From: Fidelibacterota bacterium
GTDB taxonomy: Bacteria; Pseudomonadota; Alphaproteobacteria; Rhodospirillales; Rhodospirillaceae
Assembly (NCBI GenBank): GCA_947475895.1
Contig: CANJMF010000002.1
Coordinates: 310,001-374,000, forward strand
Length of the DNA: 64,000 bases
Direction: 5' to 3'
A model generated the notes under the pieces. The model had not been told where the DNA came from, searched no databases, and saw only the letters and a list, made by a program, of their open reading frames with translations. Position 1 is the stretch's first letter. Every line of letters starts with the position of its first letter. The translations under genes were made by a program, and so were the position numbers. Positions 44,533-53,235 of this stretch are shown one piece after another.

Positions 44533-46371
44533 CTGGCTAAGATCACGGATCGCACCGCGTGAAGCACTGGTGGTCAACGCAGCATAGGCTTTCAGCGCCG
44601 TGGTGACTTGGCGCTGCCGCTTTTCCGGTTGCCATGCCTTAGCCCCTTTGGCGTTCATGGCCTCACGGCGCTTGGCCCATTCAGCGTCGCTGATTTTTGC
44701 TTCGATGAGGCGCGTCGGGATATCGATTTCAATCGGATCGCCTTCCTGCAGCAACCCGATGTTGCCCCCTTCCGCCGCTTCCGGCGAAACGTGGCCAATC
44801 GAGAGACCCGATGTCGCCCCTGAGAAGCGGCCATCCGTCAGCAAGGCACAGACTTTGCCCAGTCCCAGCGATTTGAGGTAGCTGGTCGGGTAAAGCATCT
44901 CCTGCATGCCAGGCCCGCCTTTTGGACCTTCGTAGCGGATGATCACCACGTCGCCCGCGTTGATCTTTTTGCCGAGAATCGCCATCGAGGCGCTTTCCTG
45001 GCTTTCGAAGATGCGCGCGGGGCCTTTGAAGTTGAGCATGGCCTTATCGACGCCGGCGGTCTTCACAACGCAACCATCCTCGGCAATATTTCCATAAAGA
45101 ACGCACAAGCCGCCGTCCTGGCTAAAGGCATTCGCGCGGTCGCGGATCACACCTTTGGTGCGATCCGTGTCGAGTGCTTGGTATTTTACGTTCTGACTGA
45201 ACGCTTGCGTCGTCCGCACGCCGCCGGGGGCCGCCTTGAAGAACTCATTGACCTCACCGTCGTTGCTGCGGCGAACGTCCCACTTGTCGATTGCGTCGCC
45301 CATGGTCGCCGCATGAATCGTGCGGACGCCACGGTGAAGCAGCCCGGCGCGATCGAGTTCGCCCAAGATGCCCATGATACCGCCGGCACGATGGACGTCC
45401 TCGATGTGCACATCAGCCAATGACGGCGCGACTTTGCACAAATGCGGTACAAGGCGGGACATGCGATCGATGTCGTCCATCGTAAACGGAATTTCGCCTT
45501 CAGCGGCCGCCGCAAGTAAATGCAACACGGTATTGGTCGATCCGCCCATCGCGATATCGAGGGAGATCGCATTTTCGAAGGCCTGGAACGTCGCCACATT
45601 GCGCGGCAAGACCGAGCTATCGTTCTTCTCGTAATAACGTTTCGCGATGGCGACTGCCGTGCGGCCCGCTTCTAGGAACAGTTCCTTACGGGTCGCGTGC
45701 GTCGCGACCAATGTTCCGTTGCCCGGCAGCGCCAGCCCCAGGGCTTCAGTGAGGCAGTTCATAGAATTAGCGGTGAACATGCCTGAGCACGAACCGCACG
45801 TGGGGCATGCCTGCTTTTCATATTCCGCAACATCAGCGTCGCTGACACTGGGATCTGCGGCGACGATCATTGCGTCCACGAGATCGACCGCCTTCTCCCC
45901 TGTCGACAGATTGACTTTGCCCGCTTCCATAGGGCCGCCGGAGACAAACACTGCGGGGATGTTCAAGCGCATGGCCGCCATCAACATGCCTGGCGTGATC
46001 TTGTCGCAGTTTGAAATACACACGAGGGCGTCGGCGCAGTGCGCGTTCACCATGTACTCGACCGCATCGGCGATGAGTTCACGTGACGGTAGGCTGTAAA
46101 GCATACCGCCGTGACCCATGGCGATACCGTCATCGACCGCGATGGTATTAAACTCGCGGCCGACACCACCCGCCTTATAAATCTCGTCACACACGAGCTG
46201 GCCCATGTCCTTGAGATGGACGTGACCGGGCACAAATTGGGTAAAGGAGTTCGCGACCGCGATGATCGGTTTCGTGAAATCTTCGTCGCGCATCCCTGTG
46301 GCGCGCCACAAGCTGCGCGCGCCGGCCATGTTGCGGCCGGCAGTGGCGGTGCGGGAACGATAAACGGGCAT
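44467..46371 (-). CDS. ilvD: Dihydroxy-acid dehydratase
   Basis: This enzyme dehydrates 2,3-dihydroxy-3-methylvalerate and isovalerate in isoleucine and valine synthesis. It has 634 residues, about 20 longer than typical IlvD because of a C-terminal tail after [13 protein letters not shown]. Iron-sulfur ligands appear: Cys122 in [11 protein letters not shown] and Cys195 in [10 protein letters not shown]. The tail end overlaps the convergent hydrolase. The ATG is preceded by GGAG. No other ilv gene is in the window. Confidence 0.96.
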   Translation of the reverse strand: MPVYRSRTATAGRNMAGARSLWRATGMRDEDFTKPIIAVANSFTQFVPGHVHLKDMGQLVCDEIYKAGGVGREFNTIAVDDGIAMGHGGMLYSLPSRELIADAVEYMVNAHCADALVCISNCDKITPGMLMAAMRLNIPAVFVSGGPMEAGKVNLSTGEKAVDLVDAMIVAADPSVSDADVAEYEKQACPTCGSCSGMFTANSMNCLTEALGLALPGNGTLVATHATRKELFLEAGRTAVAIAKRYYEKNDSSVLPRNVATFQAFENAISLDIAMGGSTNTVLHLLAAAAEGEIPFTMDDIDRMSRLVPHLCKVAPSLADVHIEDVHRAGGIMGILGELDRAGLLHRGVRTIHAATMGDAIDKWDVRRSNDGEVNEFFKAAPGGVRTTQAFSQNVKYQALDTDRTKGVIRDRANAFSQDGGLCVLYGNIAEDGCVVKTAGVDKAMLNFKGPARIFESQESASMAILGKKINAGDVVIIRYEGPKGGPGMQEMLYPTSYLKSLGLGKVCALLTDGRFSGATSGLSIGHVSPEAAEGGNIGLLQEGDPIEIDIPTRLIEAKISDAEWAKRREAMNAKGAKAWQPEKRQRQVTTALKAYAALTTSASRGAIRDLSQLDRNPAVAPQPVKNRDRARTP

Positions 46372-46525
46372 CGTCTTTCTCCATCTCTAAAACATGGCGC
46401 GGAGCATAGTCGCTTTACCGCCGGCTGCAAGGTTTGCGCGCCACAACCTAACGCCCTGACTTGTAACGATAATCCTGAGGCAAAATTCACCTCTAGGCTG
46501 CCGACAAAAGCCGTTTGGTGTTGAT

Positions 46526-46544
46526 TGGATCATGCCATGATCCA
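46526..46544. promoter_or_regulatory. Perfect 19-bp palindrome upstream of the autotransporter
   Basis: TGGATCAT and ATGATCCA are exact inverted repeats around GCC. It lies 29 bases before the autotransporter ATG and about 155 bases before the divergent ilvD start. Its size and symmetry suit a dimeric repressor site. Confidence 0.55.
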
Positions 46545-46573
46545 GCGTTACTGGTCGGGGGATTTCGGCGTCA

Positions 46574-49345
46574 ATGTTTTGCGGTTACCTACGCGCGGCC
46601 ATATTGGCCATCGCGGTTCTTGTCCTGAGTGCATTTTTTGGAAGTCCGGCCCGGGCCGACTGCGTGCAATCGGGCAACACCGTCACCTGTACCGCCACCG
46701 ACACCAATGGCTTTATACGGCGGTTGCCGAATATCGCGCTGAATGTTCTCGCCGATTCAAGCGTGTTTAATGTCGACACCGGTCTGCGCAACGGGGAGTG
46801 CCCTCTTTCCTTTCCCGGCATTGCGCTTGGAGCTGACGCCAACGTTCTCAATCAAGGCACCATTCTCACGTCCGGCATCTGCGGCTGGGCCATCGAGGTT
46901 GGCGACCGCAGCACGGTGACAAGTAGTGGGGTGATTGGGACGCGCGGCGATCTTGGTTTTGGTTTTTTCGGCGACAACAAAGTCACAGCCACGAATACCC
47001 AACAGATCGTCACGACCGGCACGCTCGCAATCGGGATTTATCTCGGAAGCGAAGCAACCGTATTTAACCGTGGCGGTCTCATTTCGACGACCGGGACGAA
47101 TGCCGCCGGTATCGATGTCCTAAACATTGCATCCGTCACCAATACCGGAACCATTTCGGCGACGGGCGCGCTTTCGAGCGGCATTTCTACGGCAGCCGAT
47201 AGCGCGGTCACCAATAAAAATACTGTGTTTGTGACCGGTCAGCACGCGGTTGGCGTTCGCATGTCGGGGGGCGCCGTCACCCTTAACAATAGTGGAACGA
47301 TCAGCGCGATTGCGGACACGCTGTCATTGGCTCCTGACGCCGGGGTCTTGATGCGGGGTGAAACGGTGAACCTCAGCAATAGCGGTAATATCGTTGCGTC
47401 GGGTAACGCCGCGAATGTCGGCGCGACAACATCCGTGACGCTCACAAATTCAGGCGAAATTTCCTCGCGCGGTGAAGTGGCAGGAAGCGCTGCAATCCTC
47501 ATTGACGCGCGCGCCGGCACGAACGTCTCGATCTCGAACACCTTCACGATCAACGGTTTCAATGGCAGCGCTGCCGTTCGCGCGCTCGGCGGTAACGTGT
47601 CGCTTTCTAACGCCGGTTACATCGCCGGCGATATTCTCATGGGCCCGGGAGACGACTCTGTCTTCATGGAATTTGGAACAATCGAGGCGTTCGACGGCGG
47701 GGCTGGCAACGATACCCTCGTTCTTGGCAATGTCGGTACGCTGCGCGCCTCCATACGCAACGTGGAAACATTGCGCGTATTCACGCCCGGGATCTGGCGC
47801 ATCCAAGACACGGCGGCATTCACCGTAGTCGCGGGCCTCGCGTTTGGTACCTTGCAACTTGATCCCGGCTCGACGCTTGTCGCGCCGCTCGTCGATTTGG
47901 GGCAAGGATCGTTCTTGCGCGGATTTGGCACATTGAACGGCGCAGTGATCAGTCGCGGCACGCTCGCACCCGGTAGCGCTACAGCGCCCGGCACGATCAC
48001 AACCGTCGGAAGCTATTCTCAAACTCCGACCGGCACATTGGCCTTAAGACTGAGATATTCTAGCCAAAGCGATCGATTGGTGGTTTTGGGCCCGGCCGCG
48101 TTAAACGGAACGCTTTCCCTCAACGTTACCGATGATGCAACATCGGGAACGCCGAAAAGCTTTGATCTCATTACCGCCAGCAATGGAATTTCCGGCGCAT
48201 TCTCGACGGTCCGCACCAATTCGATGTTCCTGCGCGCCCGGATTTTTATAAATACGCCGAACGTCCTGTCTGCCGAAATTACGCGCGTTCCCTACGCCAG
48301 CGTTGCGTACTCCCGTGCACAACGCCAAGCGGGCGAGTTTTTAGACACCGTACGAATCAACCAGCCGGCGGCGCTTGCACCCATATTCGCAGCCATTGAC
48401 GCTTCCAGTTCAGACGCAAGTGCGCGCGGCATCTTGACTCAGCTCGCGCCTGAAACATTTCCTGCTCTCCAGAATACAGCGCTATTTACCTTAGCGGCGT
48501 TCCGCGAAGCGGGGCTTGGTAAAGCCACCACAATGACAGGCGAACCCTGGCACGCTTGGGGAACTTACTTTCTGCGCGGTGGTTACCAAACAACGTCGAC
48601 GCAGAATTACACCATCAACGGCGGCGTTGCGGGTATCGCCAAAACACTGGCCAATGAAACATCGGTGGGCTTCGAAATCGGGCACGGCAGCGGTGTTAAT
48701 AAAATTGGGAGCGCCTCGGACGAAGCAACACTGGACGCCACCTTCGTCGGCGTGACGGCCATCCACACGTGGTCGAAAATTCGCTTTGAGACGGGGCTGA
48801 TTTACGGTGGCGGAACTGCGCAAACGCAACGCCTCAGCACTTTAAGCGGCGCCACTCAAGTTGTGTCCGCAAGCCCATCGACAAATCTGCTGTCATTTTA
48901 CTCGGCGGCAACAATCGAACGGGCCATAGGACCGCTGATCGTTACGCCGCGCATGGGCCTTGCTTATGACCGCGTGATGATCGGCGCCGCCAATGAAAAT
49001 GTGGCGCTTTCTTACAAAACCGACTCAACCGTGACGCAAACGTTGCGCGGCGAGATCGGGCTCAACGCCGTCGCGGCAGTCGGAAATATCCGGCCCTATG
49101 GCGGCGTCAGCGCTTCTCTGGATGTCCTCAACGAAGATCGCGCGACGCCGGTCACGCTGAATGGCGCATCGAGTCTGGGATTTACGCTGATTGGGGAGAA
49201 ACCTCAGAGCTTCAGCCTCGGGATCGAAGGCGGAATTCGCTTTGTACTCGCAAAGAATCTGACGGGCAGCGTCGGAGGGCGCGTTACGGCGAATGACGTA
49301 TTCGCCGGTCACAGTGTGAACGCGCGCTTATTGTGGCTCTGGTGA
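46574..49345 (+). CDS. Autotransporter with repetitive passenger and C-terminal beta-barrel
   Basis: The protein has 923 residues. A signal peptide of about 28 residues ends ARA-DC. The passenger (about 30-560) is a right-handed beta-helix type made of degenerate Asn/Thr/Gly/Ser repeats (NTGTISATG, NNSGTISAI, NSGNIVASG, NSGEISSRG). A GGAGNDTLVLG stretch near residue 375 resembles RTX nonapeptide. The last about 260 residues form an autotransporter beta-barrel ending with the aromatic tail LLWLW. It should be exposed on the outer surface as an adhesin-like protein; no function is proven. The palindrome upstream suggests regulation. Confidence 0.92.
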   Translation: MFCGYLRAAILAIAVLVLSAFFGSPARADCVQSGNTVTCTATDTNGFIRRLPNIALNVLADSSVFNVDTGLRNGECPLSFPGIALGADANVLNQGTILTSGICGWAIEVGDRSTVTSSGVIGTRGDLGFGFFGDNKVTATNTQQIVTTGTLAIGIYLGSEATVFNRGGLISTTGTNAAGIDVLNIASVTNTGTISATGALSSGISTAADSAVTNKNTVFVTGQHAVGVRMSGGAVTLNNSGTISAIADTLSLAPDAGVLMRGETVNLSNSGNIVASGNAANVGATTSVTLTNSGEISSRGEVAGSAAILIDARAGTNVSISNTFTINGFNGSAAVRALGGNVSLSNAGYIAGDILMGPGDDSVFMEFGTIEAFDGGAGNDTLVLGNVGTLRASIRNVETLRVFTPGIWRIQDTAAFTVVAGLAFGTLQLDPGSTLVAPLVDLGQGSFLRGFGTLNGAVISRGTLAPGSATAPGTITTVGSYSQTPTGTLALRLRYSSQSDRLVVLGPAALNGTLSLNVTDDATSGTPKSFDLITASNGISGAFSTVRTNSMFLRARIFINTPNVLSAEITRVPYASVAYSRAQRQAGEFLDTVRINQPAALAPIFAAIDASSSDASARGILTQLAPETFPALQNTALFTLAAFREAGLGKATTMTGEPWHAWGTYFLRGGYQTTSTQNYTINGGVAGIAKTLANETSVGFEIGHGSGVNKIGSASDEATLDATFVGVTAIHTWSKIRFETGLIYGGGTAQTQRLSTLSGATQVVSASPSTNLLSFYSAATIERAIGPLIVTPRMGLAYDRVMIGAANENVALSYKTDSTVTQTLRGEIGLNAVAAVGNIRPYGGVSASLDVLNEDRATPVTLNGASSLGFTLIGEKPQSFSLGIEGGIRFVLAKNLTGSVGGRVTANDVFAGHSVNARLLWLW

Positions 49346-49876
49346 CGCATGCTCATGATCATGGTCATCGCCATGCTCGTGTTCATGCTGACGTGCGAGA
49401 TCGTGCGCCATCGCGGGTGTTACGCCCTGGACGTTGACGCCCATTTCATAAACCAGGTGCCCGCCATGGTAAGCCGTTAGCCCCACATAGATCACACCGA
49501 CCAGGACGACCAACGTAACCAGTCCCGCGCGAATGCCCGTCGTGGCAATCTTTCTCCAACGCAAAAGGCTCAAGGCGATCGCCAGAGCGATAAAGATGAT
49601 CTGCGTGATGCGGGCATATCCCGCATGCTCATAGATATGATCGGTCGGGAACCCCGCCGTAGCAGCGTGATTCATCGCTATGACGCCAAAACCCGCTGCG
49701 GCCGTGGCGGCCACGACGCCGGCCCACGTCAGCCAAAAGGCCGTGGTCGCCAAGGTTGTGCGCGCAGCCAGGTCGCCCCCACGCACAAGGATGATCGCGT
49801 CGAAGACCAAAACTAGAATGAAAAGAACGATCGGAAAATGAACCACGATCGGATGGATGAGATAGATCGGAACCAT
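49328..49876 (-). CDS. DUF2231 membrane protein with histidine-rich tail
   Basis: The protein has 182 residues with four predicted helices, opening with the DUF2231 pattern IHPIVVHFPIVLFILVLVFD (His-Pro and His-Phe-Pro). The last 20 residues are His/Glu/Asp-rich (HEHEHGDDHDHEH), likely a metal-binding tail. DUF2231 is found in many bacteria; its function is not known, and some members occur near heavy-metal or copper genes. Its last codons overlap the autotransporter end by 18 bases. Confidence 0.83.
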   Translation of the reverse strand: MVPIYLIHPIVVHFPIVLFILVLVFDAIILVRGGDLAARTTLATTAFWLTWAGVVAATAAAGFGVIAMNHAATAGFPTDHIYEHAGYARITQIIFIALAIALSLLRWRKIATTGIRAGLVTLVVLVGVIYVGLTAYHGGHLVYEMGVNVQGVTPAMAHDLARQHEHEHGDDHDHEHASPEPQ

Positions 49877-49922
49877 GGAATCCCTCGTTCTGCGATCTAT
49901 AGTTTCTCACACCACTGAGAAG

Positions 49923-49997
49923 TGGTGAGCCCGGATGGATTCGAACCATCGGCCACCGCATTAAAAGTGCGATGCTCTACCACTGAGCTACGGGCCC
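49923..49997 (-). tRNA. tRNA-Lys (anticodon TTT)
   Basis: The minus strand folds as a 75-base tRNA. The acceptor GGGCCCG pairs with CGGGCTC, and CCA is encoded at 49925-49923. The anticodon arm TCGCA-CTTTTAA-TGCGG carries TTT at 34-36, and the T arm is GATGG TTCGAAT CCATC. Confidence 0.95.
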
Positions 49998-50122
49998 ACG
50001 TCAGATTGCCGCTCTCCGGGAGACGACGGCGGTCCAAACGCGGCGCCAACATATGCGGCAGCCTTTGGCGGGTCAAGAAAACCTGCGGGCATATTTATCC
50101 CCAGGCATGTTATGCACAGGCT

Positions 50123-51898
50123 ATGACCGAATCCCGTGAAATTGCAGCGGAATGTGCCGACCGCGCCGGGTCTTTATTCGAGCTGGGTAAGCTCGCCGAG
50201 GCCCATGCTGAGGTGTGCCGGGGCTTATTGGTGTCACCGGACGACATTCCCCTGCTCCAGCTCCTAGTGGATATCGACGATATCCTGAATCTTACTGCCG
50301 AGGCCGTTGAGGCCTGCAGCCGGCTGGCGGTGCTCCTGCCCGGCAATGCCCTTCTCCAGGTCAAGATCGGTCAACTCTGGATGAAGGCGTTCGACCACGC
50401 CCGCGCTGAGGCAGCCTTCCATGAGGCTCTCGCCATCGATCCCCGCAACCCGATTGCCATGGATTGCCTGGCGGATCTCTGGCGCGGCGGCGGAAAAACC
50501 GGCGAAGCCAAAAGCATGCTCTTGCGGCGGGCGTCTGTCAGCCCCGACCTTGAGAGCCAGGCGGCGTACCGGTTCAAAACGCACTTGGTTCAGCCGGTCG
50601 TGGCGCGAGACAACGCGGAAATCGATGCCGCCCGCGCGGAATTTGCGGCAGCCCTCGTCAGTGGGCCTGAAACGCAATTTCTCGACCCGTATAAACTGGG
50701 TTTGGGGCCGAATTTCTACATGGGTTACCAAGGTCGTGACGACAGGCCACTGCAGGAAGCGTTGGCACGCTATTACCTCGCGGCCACGCCTTCGCTTGGA
50801 GCAACAGCACCGCACATCGGCCAAAGCTCCGCGGAGCGGCGGATACGTGTGGGAATTGTGTGCCACTATTTCTCGAAGCACACGGTCGGATATCTCACTT
50901 ACGGCCTTGCGGCGCTCTTAAATCGTAAGCGATTTGAACTGGTCTTGTTTCGCACGCCTAACTCAAATCGCGACGGCGATACGCAGCGCTTCGCCGCCAC
51001 GGCAACGCTCATCGATCTACCGCCCGATTTGGCCGGGGCGCGCCAGGTTATCGCGCAAGCACGCCTCGACGTGCTGCACTTCCCTGAAATCGGCATGGAG
51101 CCGTTGGTTTATTTTTTGGCGTTTGCGCGCCTTGCAACGGTTCAAACCGTGGCTTGGGGGCACCCGATAACGACAGGAATTCCCAACGTGGATCTCTTCC
51201 TCTCGCCCGACGCCATGGAGCCGGAGGGAGCCGAAGCGCATTACAGCGAGCGCTTGGTGCGCATGAGAAATTTGACGTTCGCCGGCGAACGGCCGGACGC
51301 GCCGCAGCCCTTTGATCTTCAGCTCGACACCACACGCCCGTCATACGTATGCGTGCAAAGCCTGTTTAAAGTTCATCCGGACTTCGACGCTGTCTTGGCC
51401 CCGATTCTGCGGCGCGATCCGCGCGGAATCATTTACTTCGTGACGTTCCTGCCCCATCCGGATTCGATATTGAAAGCGCGTTTCGCGCGAAGCCTAGGCG
51501 CCGACGCTGCACGTGTTCGCTTTTTGCCGCGCATGACCACCGGCCAGTTCCGCCACCTCGCCCGCAGCGCCGACGTCATCCTCGACGTCCCGCAATGGTC
51601 CGGCGGCAAAACCTCGCTCGACGCGTTCGCCATGGGCACACCGGTTGTGCATCAACCAGGCGCTTTCATGCGCGGACGCCATACATTGGCGTTTTATCGG
51701 CGCATGGGACTCACGGCGCCGATCGCCGATACGACGGAAAACTATGCCGAGCTCGCCGTCCGCGTGGCGAATGAGCGTGCGTTTCGCGATGACGTGCGCG
51801 CGCAAATCGCGGCGAACAGCAACAAGCTGTTCAACGAGGCTGAATCGATCCGCGAAATTGAGGAAGTCTGGGCGGCCGCTTTACGCGACCGCCGCTGA
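50123..51898 (+). CDS. TPR/O-GlcNAc transferase-like glycosyltransferase (GT41)
   Basis: The product has 591 residues from ATG 50123; a frame open to 49922 runs over tRNA-Lys and is rejected. The N-terminal about 160 residues form TPR-like helix pairs (for example EAHAEVCRGLLVSPDDIPLL). The C-terminal half is the SPINDLY/OGT catalytic region: VGIVCHYFSKHTVGYLTYGL, a TVAWGHPITTGI loop and the nucleotide-sugar site DVPQWSGGKTSLDAFAMGTPVV. GT41 enzymes glycosylate proteins on Ser/Thr or, in HMW1C relatives, Asn of adhesins. The autotransporter gene is 0.8 kb upstream on the same strand. A protein target is inferred. Confidence 0.87.
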   Translation: MTESREIAAECADRAGSLFELGKLAEAHAEVCRGLLVSPDDIPLLQLLVDIDDILNLTAEAVEACSRLAVLLPGNALLQVKIGQLWMKAFDHARAEAAFHEALAIDPRNPIAMDCLADLWRGGGKTGEAKSMLLRRASVSPDLESQAAYRFKTHLVQPVVARDNAEIDAARAEFAAALVSGPETQFLDPYKLGLGPNFYMGYQGRDDRPLQEALARYYLAATPSLGATAPHIGQSSAERRIRVGIVCHYFSKHTVGYLTYGLAALLNRKRFELVLFRTPNSNRDGDTQRFAATATLIDLPPDLAGARQVIAQARLDVLHFPEIGMEPLVYFLAFARLATVQTVAWGHPITTGIPNVDLFLSPDAMEPEGAEAHYSERLVRMRNLTFAGERPDAPQPFDLQLDTTRPSYVCVQSLFKVHPDFDAVLAPILRRDPRGIIYFVTFLPHPDSILKARFARSLGADAARVRFLPRMTTGQFRHLARSADVILDVPQWSGGKTSLDAFAMGTPVVHQPGAFMRGRHTLAFYRRMGLTAPIADTTENYAELAVRVANERAFRDDVRAQIAANSNKLFNEAESIREIEEVWAAALRDRR

Positions 51899-51905
51899 AG
51901 GACTT

Positions 51906-52553
51906 CTATTGCTTTTTCGGCGCGTCGGCTTTGGGCTTCGGCTTAGGTGCCGGGCCTTTTGCTTCTGACGCGATCTGCATGCGGACGATGCGATCCGGAT
52001 ACGGTACCGAACCATTGTTATCGGCATCGCCCTTGCGAATCATGTCCACGAATTCCATGCCCGACACCACTTCGCCCCAGTAGGTGTACTGGTGATCGAG
52101 GAAGGAAGCGTCGCCGAGGCAGATGAAAAACTGACTGTCTGCGCTGTTGATGTTGCTTGAGCGCGCCATGGACGCGGCGCCGCGTACATGCTTACCGTCG
52201 TTGAATTCGGCCGGGATGTTCTGGCCCGAACCACCGGTGCCATTCCCTTGCGGATCGCCCGTTTGGGCCATGAAGCCGTCGATCACACGGTGCCACACGA
52301 GGCCATCATAGAAGCCTTTGTGAGCCAGTTCCTTGATACGCGCGACATGTTTCGGCGCGAGTTCGGGATGCAGTGCGATGACAACGCGTCCGTACTCGAG
52401 ATCGAGATAGAGTGTGTTTTCCAAGTCCAATTTTTTCTTCTCCTGAGGTGGTGCGGCGGGAGCCTGCTGTGCGAAACTTGCGGCAGGTACAAGCGCCGTC
52501 GCGACCAACATGGTAGCGGCAAGGCGGCGAGTTAGGGCGACGGGTTGCGTCAT
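51906..52553 (-). CDS. ppiA: Exported cyclophilin-type peptidyl-prolyl isomerase
   Basis: The protein has 215 residues. A signal peptide covers about residues 1-28 (ASFA-QQ). The cyclophilin domain has FYDGLVWHRVIDGFMAQTGDPQGNGTGGSG, the standard active-site stretch with Arg and Phe. A Pro/Lys-rich tail ends the protein. It aids folding in the periplasm, parallel to the FKBP at the window start. Next on the strand come coaD and gyrA. Confidence 0.92.
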   Translation of the reverse strand: MTQPVALTRRLAATMLVATALVPAASFAQQAPAAPPQEKKKLDLENTLYLDLEYGRVVIALHPELAPKHVARIKELAHKGFYDGLVWHRVIDGFMAQTGDPQGNGTGGSGQNIPAEFNDGKHVRGAASMARSSNINSADSQFFICLGDASFLDHQYTYWGEVVSGMEFVDMIRKGDADNNGSVPYPDRIVRMQIASEAKGPAPKPKPKADAPKKQ

Positions 52554-52629
52554 ATATTCATTCCAAAAAGAGCGGAAAACGGAGGAAAGTCATAGCGCCG
52601 TGGCAGCGCCAAAACAAGCCACACCCGGA

Positions 52630-53208
52630 TTACTTCGTTTTATAGCGCGCCAGCACCTGGCGGTTGACGGAGGCCGGCACAAACGAAGAGATGTCGCCGT
52701 GGAGGCTGGCGATTTCTTTGACAAAACGCGATGCGATGAACTGGTTTCGCTCCGAGGCCATCAAGAACATGGTTTCGACCTTGGAATTAAGGCGTGTGTT
52801 CATGCCCGCCATTTGGAATTCATATTCGAAATCGGATACGGCGCGCAGCCCGCGGATGATGAGATCGGCGCCCTGCCCCGTAACAAAATCCATCAGCAGG
52901 TTGTTGAACGGCACCACATCGACAATCGTGCCGTTCAAATTCAAGGCGCCCACTTCCTTGGCGCACATGGCCACGCGTTCTTTGAGCGAGAACAGCGGCC
53001 CCTTGCCGGCATTTACAGCAACCCCAACGATCAGCTTATCGACGACCTTCACGGCCCGGCTGATAATATCGAGATGCCCATTCGTGACCGGATCGAACGT
53101 GCCGGGATAAACGCCGACGCAATAGCGCCCCTTCGCAGCCGGCGGAAGGTCGCCATTTTTTGAAGCGCGCGCGCTAACCGCGCGCGGAGCTTGCGGTTTT
53201 TTAGCCAT
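52630..53208 (-). CDS. coaD: Phosphopantetheine adenylyltransferase
   Basis: This enzyme joins ATP and 4'-phosphopantetheine to give dephospho-CoA. The nucleotidyltransferase motif TNGHL is in GTFDPVTNGHLDII. It has 192 residues, longer than the usual about 160 because of an N-terminal basic extension (MAKKPQAPRAVSARASKNGD) ahead of the core GVYPGTFDP. No internal Met gives a shorter start, and GGGG precedes the ATG. A conserved SSFVPASVN stretch is near the end. It lies 27 bp after gyrA. Confidence 0.95.
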   Translation of the reverse strand: MAKKPQAPRAVSARASKNGDLPPAAKGRYCVGVYPGTFDPVTNGHLDIISRAVKVVDKLIVGVAVNAGKGPLFSLKERVAMCAKEVGALNLNGTIVDVVPFNNLLMDFVTGQGADLIIRGLRAVSDFEYEFQMAGMNTRLNSKVETMFLMASERNQFIASRFVKEIASLHGDISSFVPASVNRQVLARYKTK

Positions 53209-53235
53209 CCCCTAACCCCCAATATCCCAGCGGCG

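Noticed and set aside
49922-50122. N-terminal extension of the GT41 enzyme
   Set aside because: It would translate tRNA-Lys sequence.
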